DNA of 47,120 bases from Lachnospiraceae bacterium (GCA_016281605.1 JAEEJA010000098.1:1-47120); one strand, 5' to 3'. Shown: positions 1 through 8,052, counted from the stretch's first letter. Program-made: numbers and translations. The notes: generated from the letters alone by a model not told the origin.

Positions 1-262
1 CCTCGACGGAACCGTACTTTTTCGGATTTTTGTTAAAAGTACCGGCTATGGGACGGAAGTTTTAGCTTCGGGACCATCCCTTTTAAGGTTTTCTACAATT
101 TTGGCGGTTCCTCTCCCGACCGAGACAGCCTCAGAACCATCCCTTTTTTGTGTTTCTGCGATTTTGGTGGGTTCGTTCCCCGGGATTCACCTCGCGGGAA
201 CCGTATTTTTCATAATTTTAGATAAAAGTACCGTCTGTGGAACGGAAATATTAGCTTCCGGC
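1..262. repeat. Degenerate A-B-B'-A' repeat block, non-coding
   Basis: No gene is visible here. Bases about 1-70 and 191-262 are diverged copies of one unit: both start with cctcg, then ggaaccgta, then aaaagtaccg, and end in ttagcttc. Bases about 73-122 and 139-188 are diverged copies of a second unit: both begin ccatcccttt and contain ttctRcRattttggYgg. The short words GAACCGT, GGGACGG and CCATCCC recur throughout. They resemble the GGAACCGTCCC-type interspersed palindromes found in many Firmicutes, sometimes linked to REP-associated tyrosine transposases. That link is inference; no transposase gene is in the window. Confidence 0.5.
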
Positions 263-297
263 TAACGCAAGTCTTATTTTTCTCTCTTGCGTTAGCC
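260..297. repeat. 12-bp perfect inverted repeat
   Basis: GGCTAACGCAAG at 260-271 is repeated in inverse orientation at 286-297, with a T-rich 14-base spacer. There is no T-run directly after either arm, so it is not a standard intrinsic terminator. It closes the degenerate repeat block and lies about 130 bp upstream of the tRNA promoter. It could be an RNA hairpin from an upstream transcript or a protein-binding dyad. Confidence 0.6.
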
Positions 298-428
298 ACC
301 TTCCACAAGAGCGATCATTATGAAAAGATTTTTTAAATCACCACACCTTACAAATCCAATATTTATCAGCTTTTTCGCGATCTGTATGAAAAAAAACAAA
401 AAAAAATTGAATTTTTTTTAAAAAAAGC

Positions 429-456
429 TTGCATTTTTTCAAAAACGTGTTATACT
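429..456 (+). promoter_or_regulatory. Promoter of tRNA-Lys
   Basis: A sigma-A type promoter is visible: TTGCAT at 429-434, a 16-base spacer, and TATACT at 451-456. Transcription would start near 463, about 38 bases before the mature tRNA. An A-tract lies just upstream of the -35 box and may act as an UP-like element. Confidence 0.65.
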
Positions 457-500
457 TATCAAGTCGCTTGCGAAAAGCGAAAAAAATCTGATAAAGATAT

Positions 501-573
501 GCACCTCTAGCTCAGTTGGCAGAGCACCTGACTCTTAATCAGGGTGTCCAGGGTTCGAACCCCTGGAGGTGCA
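501..573 (+). tRNA. tRNA-Lys (anticodon CTT)
   Basis: This is a 73-base cloverleaf. The acceptor arms GCACCTC and GAGGTGC pair fully, with discriminator A573. The D-loop holds AGCTCAGTTGGCAGAGC, and the anticodon stem CCTGA/TCAGG encloses the loop CTCTTAA, giving anticodon CTT for AAG codons. The T-arm carries GGTTCGAACCC. The 3' CCA is not encoded (the next bases are CTT), so it must be added after transcription. It is a single gene with its own promoter and terminator, one of few plus-strand units here. Confidence 0.97.
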
Positions 574-578
574 CTTGG

Positions 579-622
579 AAGTCTCTGTTTGGCATTGAAG
601 ATCGCCGGGTAGGGGCTTTTTT
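579..622 (+). terminator. Probable intrinsic terminator of tRNA-Lys
   Basis: AAGTCTCT at 579-586 can pair with AGGGGCTT at 611-618 (8 bp including G-U pairs), followed by a T-rich run. The AGGGGCTTTTTTC arm is then copied twice more downstream as part of a tandem repeat. Confidence 0.5.
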
Positions 623-804
623 CTTGTATAAAAATAACATCGATTTGAAAAATTAAGATGACTGAATCATGAAAATAGGGGCTTTTTTCTTATATAAATT
701 ACATCGATTTGAAAAAGAAGGACGACTGAATCATGAAAATAGGGGCTTTTTTCTTATATAAATTACATCGATTTGAAAAAGAAGGATGACTGAATCATGA
801 AAGT
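611..804 (+). repeat. Three tandem copies of a 64-66 bp unit after the tRNA
   Basis: Units start at 611, 677 and 741, each with AGGGGCTTTTTTCTT, then TACATCGATTTGAAAAA, then GACTGAATCATGAAA. The second and third copies are nearly identical; the first is 2 bases longer with a few changes. A partial fourth copy (AGTTTTTTTCTTGC) follows 804. No open reading frame spans the units. Each unit repeats the 3' arm and T-run of the tRNA terminator. Confidence 0.85.
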
Positions 805-867
805 AGTTTTTTTCTTGCTTGAACTACTCGGCAATTGTATAATTGATGATTCTCGCTCAGTTATTAT

Positions 868-894
868 AAAAAAAGTGCAGACATCGGTCCACAC
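868..894 (-). terminator. Intrinsic terminator of the GT2/glycan operon
   Basis: Read on the minus strand, GTGTGGAC-CGAT-GTCTGCAC folds into an 8-bp stem (two G-U pairs) with a 4-base loop, followed at once by seven Ts (868-874). It lies beyond the tandem repeats that follow the last gene, so those repeats should be inside the transcript's 3' untranslated region. Confidence 0.75.
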
Positions 895-927
895 TCTTTT
901 ACCTTAACTATATCTCTTACTTTACAA

Positions 928-1120
928 CCTAATCTTCCGTATTACACCCCGTCTTACTCTACAGCCTAATCTTCCAACTTACTCTTCGCTTACTCTACAG
1001 CCTAATCTTCCAACTTACTCTTCGCTTACTCTACAGCCTAATCTCCCAACTTACTCTTCGCTTCCTCTACAACCTAATCTTCCGTATTACACCCCGGCTT
1101 ACTCTACAACCTAATCTTCC
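928..1120 (-). repeat. Six copies of a 36-37 bp tandem repeat spanning a stop codon
   Basis: The core CCTAATCTTCC or a one-base variant starts at 928, 965, 1001, 1037, 1073 and 1110, so the period is 36-37 bp. The last copy contains the stop codon (1111-1113) of the GT2 gene. On the minus strand each unit carries GGAAGATTAGG, the same sequence that encodes the end of the protein plus its TAG stop. The three central copies are almost identical. There are no unique spacers, so this is not a CRISPR array. Confidence 0.9.
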
Positions 1121-2079
1121 GATTCACTCTCCGCCTTACTTCCGGATCCTACCATTTCTTTTATTATAAACTGAGGAGCGTTGTTCATGCATATATATAT
1201 TCTTCCGATGTACTCTCCGATTATTCCAAGCATGAATAGTATAAGTCCACCTATAACGAGAATTGCGGACATATTGGAGCTCCAGCCCAGAAGAATATTT
1301 TCAGGGTAAATTAGTTTTCTGATAACAAGAAAGATTGCATAAGCAAATCCAATGAAAGCCATCAGTACACCGAAAAATGTTGCCATTCTGAGTGGCTTTA
1401 CGGAAAATGCAGTAAATCCGTTCATCCAAAGTCCTATAAGCTTCTTTAATGAATAACCGGAATTTCCCTCTAATCTTGCTCTATGCTCTACATCCACATT
1501 CGCAATATTCTTTGTGCTTCTAAGCACAAGTCCTATAACATAAGGAAATGCGTGATTGTACTTTATCATATTATCTACGAGATACCTCCTCACACCGAAA
1601 AAGCTTGATATGAAAAGATCCTTTGGCTTATCCAAAAGTATCTCCGACATAATACTGTTTACCTTACTTCCAAAATTTCTGAAGGCAGAGTGCTGCTTAT
1701 TGCCATACCTGGCATAGACTACATCATATCCCTCTTTCATCTTATCAAGAATCTTATAAACTTCGGTTCCCGGAGTTTGACCATCATCGTCAAGGCAAAG
1801 TACAATATCTCCGGAAACATTGTTAAAACCCGCCATAAGGGCAGAGTGCTGTCCAAAATTTCGGCTTAAATCTATACCTGTGATATTATCACTCTTTTCA
1901 CAAAGTCCTTTGATAACTTCATACGTATTATCAGGTGAGCTGTCATTAATAAGCACAAATTCCCATTCATATTTTCCATATTTTTTCATGGTTTCATTAA
2001 CTTCAGCCACCACTCCCTCTATGGTATGAGCGGATGCATAACAAGGTATGACAAATGAAACTTTATCTTTCTTATCCAT
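1111..2079 (-). CDS. GtrB/CsbB/ArnC-like polyprenyl-phosphate glycosyltransferase (GT2)
   Basis: This gene encodes a family 2 glycosyltransferase of about 322 residues. It probably transfers a nucleotide-activated sugar to undecaprenyl phosphate on the cytoplasmic face of the membrane. The N-terminal GT-A fold starts with SFVIPCY and has a metal-binding acidic run LDDDGQ near residue 98. The C-terminal third carries EGNSGYSLKKL, typical of the GtrB/ArnC group, followed by two hydrophobic membrane segments. I chose the start at 2079 because GGAGA (2090-2094) sits at good spacing; an upstream TTG at 2115 lacks this. It is last in a set with an aminotransferase, an acetyltransferase and a YfhO-type GT-C, which suggests its sugar is the amino sugar made by those genes. 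The exact substrate is not visible. A tandem repeat begins at its stop codon. Confidence 0.85.
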   Translation of the reverse strand: MDKKDKVSFVIPCYASAHTIEGVVAEVNETMKKYGKYEWEFVLINDSSPDNTYEVIKGLCEKSDNITGIDLSRNFGQHSALMAGFNNVSGDIVLCLDDDGQTPGTEVYKILDKMKEGYDVVYARYGNKQHSAFRNFGSKVNSIMSEILLDKPKDLFISSFFGVRRYLVDNMIKYNHAFPYVIGLVLRSTKNIANVDVEHRARLEGNSGYSLKKLIGLWMNGFTAFSVKPLRMATFFGVLMAFIGFAYAIFLVIRKLIYPENILLGWSSNMSAILVIGGLILFMLGIIGEYIGRIYICMNNAPQFIIKEMVGSGSKAESESED

Positions 2080-2112
2080 TTTTAGATTTTCTCCAATCTT
2101 CCAATCCATATA

Positions 2113-2212
2113 CAAACATCTGACACTTGATTTTTAATTCCCAGCATCAATTATCAGACTCTCAAATTACAATCTCGCCATCAATTATCGGACTCTTGGT
2201 TTATAATTCCCA
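2113..2212 (-). repeat. Three degenerate 34-bp tandem copies over the acetyltransferase stop codon
   Basis: CATCAATTATC occurs at 2145 and 2179 (period 34), each followed by RGACTCT. On the minus strand the sequence coding for the last residues plus TGA of the acetyltransferase (GGAATTATAAACCAAGAGTC) recurs in weaker form at about 2144-2177 and 2113-2143. The third copy runs up to the translation start region of the next gene. The unit is unrelated to the 36-bp unit after that gene. Confidence 0.75.
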
Positions 2213-2699
2213 TAAGAACGAGATCAGTATATTCTCCGTCCAGAAGCACCTCGTCCTTTAGATAACCTTCTTCGCTAAAGCCTGCTTTTTTATAGCTTTG
2301 TATGGCTCTTTTGTTGGAGGCGATAACTCTTAGCATAATCTTATGAAGCTTTAATTGAGAAAAGCCATAATCTATCATTAGACGCGCGCATTCACTTCCA
2401 TAACCCTTTCCTAAAGCGTTTTCTTCGCCGATAAATATACCATACTCAGCTTTTTTATTTTCATAATCCAAATTCTTTAAAAATACAGAGCCAATCCTGC
2501 CATGCTCCTTTGTCTCTATAACAAATTGCTTGGCCTTTCCCTTCTCTACTACATTTTGAAGCCAGTTATTATGACTTTCTTCAGTAAAAAGAGCCCTTTG
2601 CAAAAAGTAATTTCTGATATTATTTCTCCATCTGACTATATCAGGAGTATCATCAATTGTAATGCTTTTAAGCGTTACATTTTCTCCTTTAATTATCAT
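2181..2699 (-). CDS. GNAT N-acetyltransferase, RimJ/RimL-like, probably acting on an amino sugar
   Basis: This is a 172-residue single-domain GNAT protein, a normal length for the family. It shows the N-terminal pattern IVRWRNN, an acetyl-CoA pyrophosphate loop around ENALGKGYGSE (residues about 93-103), and the C-terminal SNKRAIQSYKKAGF typical of the RimL and PseH-like groups. These enzymes move an acetyl group from acetyl-CoA to a primary amine. Because it sits between a WecE-type sugar aminotransferase and a lipid-carrier glycosyltransferase, I infer that it acetylates the 4-amino group of a dTDP-4-amino-dideoxyhexose, the job WecD does in enterobacteria. It is not a clear WecD sequence, so ribosomal-protein acetylation remains possible. 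AGAGGA lies 9 bases before the ATG. Confidence 0.8.
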   Translation of the reverse strand: MIIKGENVTLKSITIDDTPDIVRWRNNIRNYFLQRALFTEESHNNWLQNVVEKGKAKQFVIETKEHGRIGSVFLKNLDYENKKAEYGIFIGEENALGKGYGSECARLMIDYGFSQLKLHKIMLRVIASNKRAIQSYKKAGFSEEGYLKDEVLLDGEYTDLVLMGIINQESDN

Positions 2700-2765
2700 G
2701 TATTTTCATCCTCTCTTTATATGTCACCATCTCAATTGTTTCCATATCCATTTTACTACTCTAAT

Positions 2766-2880
2766 CGAGAGTGAAACTCACGCATGGCTTAATCCCTACC
2801 CGAGTCACAACCTGCACATGACTTAATCCTTACCCGAGTTACAACTCACGCATAGTCCAATCCCTGTCCGAGTCAAAAAT
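2766..2880 (-). repeat. About three 34-bp tandem copies starting at the aminotransferase stop codon
   Basis: CGAGT or CGAGA marks unit starts at 2766, 2801, 2835 and 2869 (period 34-35). Between them lie diverged copies of ACTCACGCATGGCTTAATCC. The lowest-numbered copy is the most divergent. The aminotransferase stop codon (2873-2875) lies in the first unit read on the minus strand. In the next two units the equivalent position is TAA or TGA. Confidence 0.8.
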
Positions 2881-4000
2881 CGAATTTCTTCACAGCTTCG
2901 ATTACCTTCTCCAAATCGCTCTCTTCCATGTTATAGTACATAGGAAGTCTTAAAAGTCGCTCACTTTCCTTCGTTGTAAACTTATCCTCTCCGCTGAATC
3001 TACCGTACTTTATACCCGCAGGCGCAGAGTGAAGAGGTACGTAATGAAATACGGAAAGTATGTCCTCACTCTTTAGATAATCAATCATTCTTGTTCGTGT
3101 TTCCAAATCTTTAAGCTTTATATAAAACATGTGGGCATTATGCACGCATCCTTTTGGAATTGTAGGTAATTCAAGCTTTTCTTGATCTCTTAATTCAGAA
3201 AATGCGCCGTAGTAAGCATTCCATACGGATAAACGCTTTTCATTTATCTGCTCCGCCACCTCAAGCTGAGCCCAAAGGTATGCAGCATTCATATCACTTG
3301 GCAGATAAGAACTGCCTGCGTCCTTCCATGTATACTTATCCACTTGACCTCTGAAAAACTTGGATCTGTCAGTACCTTTTTCTCTTATAATCTCCGCATA
3401 CTCATTGTACTTATCATCTTTAACAAGTAGCGCACCGCCCTCGCCCATTGTATAATTTTTAGTCTCATGAAAGCTGTAGCATCCGAAATCTCCTATGGTT
3501 CCAAGTGCCTTGCCCTTATAGGTTGACATCATTCCTTGAGCAGCATCTTCTATAACCATGAGCTTGTGCTGTTTAGCTATATCCATGATGGTGTCCATTT
3601 CACAGGACACCCCTGCGTAGTGAACAGGAACTATAGCCTTGGTTTTTTCTGTTATGGCATCCTCTATAAGAGTTTCATCTATATTCATGGTATCGGGTCT
3701 GATATCGACAAATACAGCTTTTGCGCCACGCAGGACAAATGCATCGGCAGTTGAAACAAATGTATACGAAGGCATGATAACCTCGTCACCCTCTTTGATT
3801 TCCGAGAGCATTGCTGCCATTTCGGTAGCATGAGTGCAGGATGTAGTAAGAAAGACTTTTTGTGTACCCATCTTCTCTTCTATCCAGGCACTGCACTTCT
3901 TTGTGTATTCACCGTCTCCGCATATTTTTTCATTTTTAATGGCCTGCTCCATATATTTCAATTCATTTCCAACATACGGAGGAATATTAAATCTAATCAT
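2873..4000 (-). CDS. wecE: dTDP-4-amino-4,6-dideoxygalactose transaminase (WecE/RffA family)
   Basis: This PLP-dependent DegT/DnrJ/EryC1 aminotransferase of 375 residues closely follows the enterobacterial WecE/RffA pattern along its whole length. Recognisable stretches are KICGDGEYT, GDEVIMPSYTFVSTA, VPVHYAGVSCEMDT, EDAAQG, SFHETKNYTMGEGG and GQVDKYTWKDAGSSYLPSD. Lys181 in HETKNY is the expected PLP lysine. The family converts dTDP-4-keto-6-deoxyglucose to dTDP-4-amino-4,6-dideoxygalactose with glutamate as donor. The start at 4000 is preferred because AAGGAA lies 7 bases upstream; the in-frame ATG at 4027 has no such site. No rmlA/rmlB genes are in the window, so the dTDP-sugar precursor must come from elsewhere. 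Confidence 0.93.
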   Translation of the reverse strand: MIRFNIPPYVGNELKYMEQAIKNEKICGDGEYTKKCSAWIEEKMGTQKVFLTTSCTHATEMAAMLSEIKEGDEVIMPSYTFVSTADAFVLRGAKAVFVDIRPDTMNIDETLIEDAITEKTKAIVPVHYAGVSCEMDTIMDIAKQHKLMVIEDAAQGMMSTYKGKALGTIGDFGCYSFHETKNYTMGEGGALLVKDDKYNEYAEIIREKGTDRSKFFRGQVDKYTWKDAGSSYLPSDMNAAYLWAQLEVAEQINEKRLSVWNAYYGAFSELRDQEKLELPTIPKGCVHNAHMFYIKLKDLETRTRMIDYLKSEDILSVFHYVPLHSAPAGIKYGRFSGEDKFTTKESERLLRLPMYYNMEESDLEKVIEAVKKFDF

Positions 4001-4062
4001 TTTTTGATTCCTTATCATTATTTTCAATCATTATTATCAAACTTTTTTCATTTTTTTTAATC

Positions 4063-6771
4063 TTAATTTTCAGTCTTTTTTTCAAGATTTTTCTTGCTAA
4101 AAATCATTTTTATCTTAGCAAAGTAAAGAATGCCTATTATCATGATTAAACCAAGCACAGAGCATATAATACCGGCTCCAAGCATTGGTATATGATATCT
4201 AAGCTCTATATCATACTCGCCCTCGCTTAATGATACTCCCAAAAATCCATAATCACAATTAAAAGTTTCACATTTTTTGCCATTTACATATACATCCCAA
4301 CCAAGCTGATCAGGAATGGCTATCTGAAGTATACCTTTTCCGGTACTCTTTACGTGTCCCTTAAGCAAGGTAGGCTTTACCATCAGAAGGTCGCTGACAG
4401 TGGCTGTCGCTTCGCTTCCGGTTTCATCTCCGCCGTCTTCCGGATTAGCACTTACCTTTTCATCTCCGCCTGTTTTAGAAAGGACACTTCCATCCTCGGT
4501 TACAACAGTATCTGCCAGAATAGTTGCTCTTACTTCGGTATCGAGAGTTTCAAAGTTTTCCTTTGATATTTCCTTCGAGTACCACTTTAGAGCCGACTCT
4601 GTCTCTGTATTTTGGTAGATAATAACCGAGCCTATCTGTTTTATCTGTTTCCATCCGGCAAAGTCAACGCTCTCCTTCGCCAAAAGATACTTGGCATTTA
4701 CCAGATTTAGCGCTCTTTGATCAAGACTTGAACCCAGACTGAAAAGTCTTATAGCGGACGATGGGGCAATGGCAACCGAATTAAGATATATATTTTGATA
4801 AAAATCCTCAATTTTATAATTAACGGTAGAATTGTACCATGCAACACTGGAATGCCTTTCTAGCATTGAATCGGTATGAGCGCACCATTCAAAATACATT
4901 TTTTCCAATCTGAAAAGCGATTTATCCTGAGATTTAATCCACTCAACTGCCGCAACGGTGTCCGAATCCGGCTTTGAATCCTTAAATCCAAATGTAAAAT
5001 TATCCTTAGTTACAACCGTTCTGTTGTTGGTAGCTATAGCGCCATCCAGTATGGTAGTTATTATGGTTAAAATCACAAATGAATAGAAAAATACGCTTTT
5101 ATATTTATCAAAAAACTTCAAAAGTAACAAAACTATAAGGCCGATTAGCAAAAATATACCAACCACATAGTCATAGGTTTTTACCTCAGGTGTACTTTTA
5201 TGATAAGAATAGTACCATGTGGCACCACTTAAAATCGCACCCAATATAACACCAATTAAATCTACTTTTTTTTGAATAATTATTTGCTCTAAACTTATAC
5301 CTATACACAGTCCCAAAATCGGAACAACGAGGAATGTGTATCTGTATACCGGCGCTACAAAAACGTAGAAAACAAGGGCTGAAAACGAATTAAATATCAA
5401 AAAATACAATAGTAAAAGCTTAACTATAAACGAAAAATATTTTCGTGTTTTCATTGTTTTTTTTGCTTCATAGACAAACCACAATCCTATGAAAAAAAAC
5501 ATAAAAATACTGCAAAAAAGCTGCGGTTCTTCATAATAATTATAGAAGTAGGCATTACTTGTATCATTTATATAAAGAAGGGATGACGACATGAGTCTGC
5601 TTGAGCGATGTCCGATGTCATCTATTGCAAATGATCCTGAAAAAGCTTTCCACATTTTATGAAAAACACTTTCACTTTCACCTGTTATTCGTGAGGAATT
5701 GGTAAGAACATAGTAACCCGAGCTTACACTTACAACTCCTGATAAAAGTATACCGGAAACCACGGCAAGCACGCATCTTAGGATGTCTGCGACCGCATTC
5801 TTACGATTTTCTTTTTTGATTTTTTCAAGAATTTTTTCTTTTTTATCAGCCTTTAATTTATGAAATTTTTCATCAGGCGTAACTGCATTTTTGCTTGTGA
5901 AGTATCTGTAGAAAAAGTAAACCGCCCCAAAAAGTAATACCATGAATCCGATATAGTAGCTGTAAACCATTGTAAATGCAACGGTTAAGGCGAGAGGAAC
6001 CATTCCTTTCTTACATTCTTTTTTAAGAAAATTTTCTATACCGCATAAAACCATCATAATAAATACAACTGCGGTTCCAAGGAAGAAGTGCTGTCCCCAA
6101 AGAATCAGATATCCGTTTACAGCGATAATTGCCGCCGTTATACAAATCGCGAATTTGTCCTTTAGGTGATAACCTAGGTACTTTACCGTCAAAAGATAAA
6201 TGGTTATTATCTTCGCAAGCTGCATCCAAACCAGAAGATAAGCAACACTTCCTGCTCCAAATATAAGCCCTGCGATAATTATTAAAACTGCATATGGATC
6301 TCCTGTCCATGATGCCATATTTAAAAGACTTGTTCCAAGACCGAAGTCCCAGTTCCATGTGGAAAATGTAGAGTCTTTTATGTTCATTACCAAATTCACG
6401 AAATATGTATAATACTGGCTATATGTATCCGAACCAATGTCAGTATACATAAAATACTTTTTGCCTATAAAAAAGTCAAAATAAATACCAAGGGCAGATA
6501 ATAGAACTATTCCCAAACCATAAAAAAAAGCCCTTTCTCTATCCTTGATTCCAAGTCTTACAAGCTCTATGATTCCGACAAATACGGCTATCATAACACT
6601 ATAAAAAAGGACACCATTTTTAAAAAATGTACCCAAATTTGAGATGATAGTTCCTATGGACATGTCCTTCCCAAAATTAAGGAAAAACATTGTGTCCACA
6701 ATTCCTAGTATGATAACAGCTCCCACTGCCTCTATCAAAATTCTAACAATTGATTTTATCTTTGGATTCAT
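4063..6771 (-). CDS. YfhO family membrane glycosyltransferase (GT-C type)
   Basis: The product is a 902-residue polytopic membrane protein of the YfhO family. It has an N-terminal membrane segment, then a loop with DIGSDTYSQYYTYF and NWDFGLGTSLL near residues 110-150, which corresponds to the conserved acidic first extracytoplasmic loop of GT-C enzymes. About a dozen more hydrophobic segments follow, then a soluble C-terminal domain (about 600-850) and a final membrane helix with a basic tail. In Bacillus, YfhO works with the GT2 enzyme CsbB to glycosylate lipoteichoic acid using a lipid-linked sugar. By analogy I infer that this protein moves the amino sugar from the lipid carrier to a surface polymer. 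The acceptor is unknown. AAGGA lies 10 bases before the ATG. Confidence 0.85.
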   Translation of the reverse strand: MNPKIKSIVRILIEAVGAVIILGIVDTMFFLNFGKDMSIGTIISNLGTFFKNGVLFYSVMIAVFVGIIELVRLGIKDRERAFFYGLGIVLLSALGIYFDFFIGKKYFMYTDIGSDTYSQYYTYFVNLVMNIKDSTFSTWNWDFGLGTSLLNMASWTGDPYAVLIIIAGLIFGAGSVAYLLVWMQLAKIITIYLLTVKYLGYHLKDKFAICITAAIIAVNGYLILWGQHFFLGTAVVFIMMVLCGIENFLKKECKKGMVPLALTVAFTMVYSYYIGFMVLLFGAVYFFYRYFTSKNAVTPDEKFHKLKADKKEKILEKIKKENRKNAVADILRCVLAVVSGILLSGVVSVSSGYYVLTNSSRITGESESVFHKMWKAFSGSFAIDDIGHRSSRLMSSSLLYINDTSNAYFYNYYEEPQLFCSIFMFFFIGLWFVYEAKKTMKTRKYFSFIVKLLLLYFLIFNSFSALVFYVFVAPVYRYTFLVVPILGLCIGISLEQIIIQKKVDLIGVILGAILSGATWYYSYHKSTPEVKTYDYVVGIFLLIGLIVLLLLKFFDKYKSVFFYSFVILTIITTILDGAIATNNRTVVTKDNFTFGFKDSKPDSDTVAAVEWIKSQDKSLFRLEKMYFEWCAHTDSMLERHSSVAWYNSTVNYKIEDFYQNIYLNSVAIAPSSAIRLFSLGSSLDQRALNLVNAKYLLAKESVDFAGWKQIKQIGSVIIYQNTETESALKWYSKEISKENFETLDTEVRATILADTVVTEDGSVLSKTGGDEKVSANPEDGGDETGSEATATVSDLLMVKPTLLKGHVKSTGKGILQIAIPDQLGWDVYVNGKKCETFNCDYGFLGVSLSEGEYDIELRYHIPMLGAGIICSVLGLIMIIGILYFAKIKMIFSKKNLEKKTEN

Positions 6772-6818
6772 GATTTATGTGTCCTTATTTATTTCTTTAT
6801 TTTTATAATTATGCAAAT

Positions 6819-6990
6819 GGGTTTTTATCTCGACCAACCCAGAGCTCTGACTTAGATATTTCTGTCAATTATTTTCATCAATACCTGGGCTTTTATCTCG
6901 ACCAACCCAGAGCTCTGACTTAGATATTTCTGTCAATTATTTTCATCAATACCTGGGCTTTAATCTCGACCAACCCAGAGCTCTGACTAA
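6819..6990 (-). repeat. 68-bp tandem repeat, about 2.4 copies, after the DUF1002 gene
   Basis: CTCGACCAACCCAGAGCTCTGACT recurs at 6829, 6897 and 6965, a period of exactly 68 bp (twice 34). Read on the minus strand, the block begins about 10 bases after the stop codon of the DUF1002 gene. Each unit holds the palindrome AGAGCTCT. It can also form a stem CTGGG/CCCAG around the TCGAGAT segment, so the transcript would carry two full hairpins of the same kind. No T-run follows, so termination is not obvious. Confidence 0.9.
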
Positions 6991-6996
6991 GTTCCA

Positions 6997-8052
6997 TTAC
7001 CCAAAAAGTCCACTAAAGAAATCGCTTATAGCCTCGAAAATACTTGAGAAAAATCCGCCGGCTTTTTCCTTGACCTTTTCCGTATCAATATCCGTAAAAT
7101 CCAGACCTGCGTCCTTAAGCTCATCAAATATATTTTTAGCCTGCTCTTTAAGGGCGTGTACGTCTATATCCTGATCTTTTATCTTCATCATAAGGTCTGT
7201 AACCTTATCTCTCTGCTCATCCGTAATATCAATATCAAGAGCATCTGCTGAGTACTCTACAGCATGCTGTATATCTTCTCTTGTAGCAAGATTCTCTTCA
7301 AATATCTTCTGCTTTGCAGCTGCGATAAGCTGAGTTGCCTTCTCGTCTCCAAGCTGCTCTGCTATCTCTGCTGTAGTTATAAGCTCATCAGTTGCTGTAT
7401 CCATGGTATCTGCGGATATATCTTCTCCGGTCATGGCACTGTAGGACTTCATGGCACCTACAAGGGCTGCAGTTCCTGAAAGTGAAAATGGACCGGCTAC
7501 AGTTACGTCTGCATCCGATATACCTGCTGTTATCAAAGCATTTTGATACATGGCTGCAGTACAGTAATTTATGTTATAAGTTACAACCTTTATACCTGAA
7601 CCAGCTGTAGTTTTTACAACCTTAACACTTGAAAGTGCTCTGGTTCCTATCTGACTTGCAGATATATAGCTACCAAGGAAATCGTACTCCTCCTTGTTGG
7701 TAACACTTATGGTCTTATAATCGCCTAAAGTGTCGCTTGTAACTCCCAGATACTTATAAACTGTATTTTTTTCGGATGAACTAAGGTCCGCTCCAAATGA
7801 AATATATGGAGTATAAGATTCATCCGGCTCATTTTCCTCAGTTGATGTATAGTCATCCGGCTCAGGAAGTATAAGACCTTCATCTGAACCACCTTCGTCT
7901 TCTGCAGCCTCACTGGCAGCTTCACTGCTTCCTCCCACTATCAGGCCCTCATCAGTTTGGGTTGCACCTGCATACATGGGATTTATAAGAAATGCTGACA
8001 TAATGCATGTACTGAATATCTTATATATATTTTTTTTCGAAATTATTCTCAT
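6997..8052 (-). CDS. Secreted DUF1002 protein (YpuA-like)
   Basis: This 351-residue protein has a typical signal peptide: a basic start, then the hydrophobic segment IFSTCIMSAFLINPMYAGA. An acidic, serine-rich linker (about 35-80) precedes the conserved DUF1002 region. That region begins with YISFGADLSSSEKNTVYKYL, continues through YNINYCTAAMYQNALITAGI, and ends in amphipathic helices up to a C-terminal FFSGLFG. DUF1002 proteins such as Bacillus YpuA have no established function. AGGAG lies 9 bases before the ATG, and a strong promoter is seen at 8140-8168, so this is the likely first gene of the cell-surface set below it. The 68-bp repeats between it and yfhO may separate expression of the two. 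Confidence 0.8.
   Translation of the reverse strand: MRIISKKNIYKIFSTCIMSAFLINPMYAGATQTDEGLIVGGSSEAASEAAEDEGGSDEGLILPEPDDYTSTEENEPDESYTPYISFGADLSSSEKNTVYKYLGVTSDTLGDYKTISVTNKEEYDFLGSYISASQIGTRALSSVKVVKTTAGSGIKVVTYNINYCTAAMYQNALITAGISDADVTVAGPFSLSGTAALVGAMKSYSAMTGEDISADTMDTATDELITTAEIAEQLGDEKATQLIAAAKQKIFEENLATREDIQHAVEYSADALDIDITDEQRDKVTDLMMKIKDQDIDVHALKEQAKNIFDELKDAGLDFTDIDTEKVKEKAGGFFSSIFEAISDFFSGLFG

Noticed and set aside
501..804. Integrated element attached at the tRNA-Lys gene
   Set aside because: No integrase or copy of the tRNA 3' end is present downstream; only short tandem repeats are seen.
928..1120. Regular 36-37 bp repeats suggesting a CRISPR array
   Set aside because: The repeats follow each other directly with no unique spacers, and one copy contains the stop codon of a gene. 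No cas gene is nearby.
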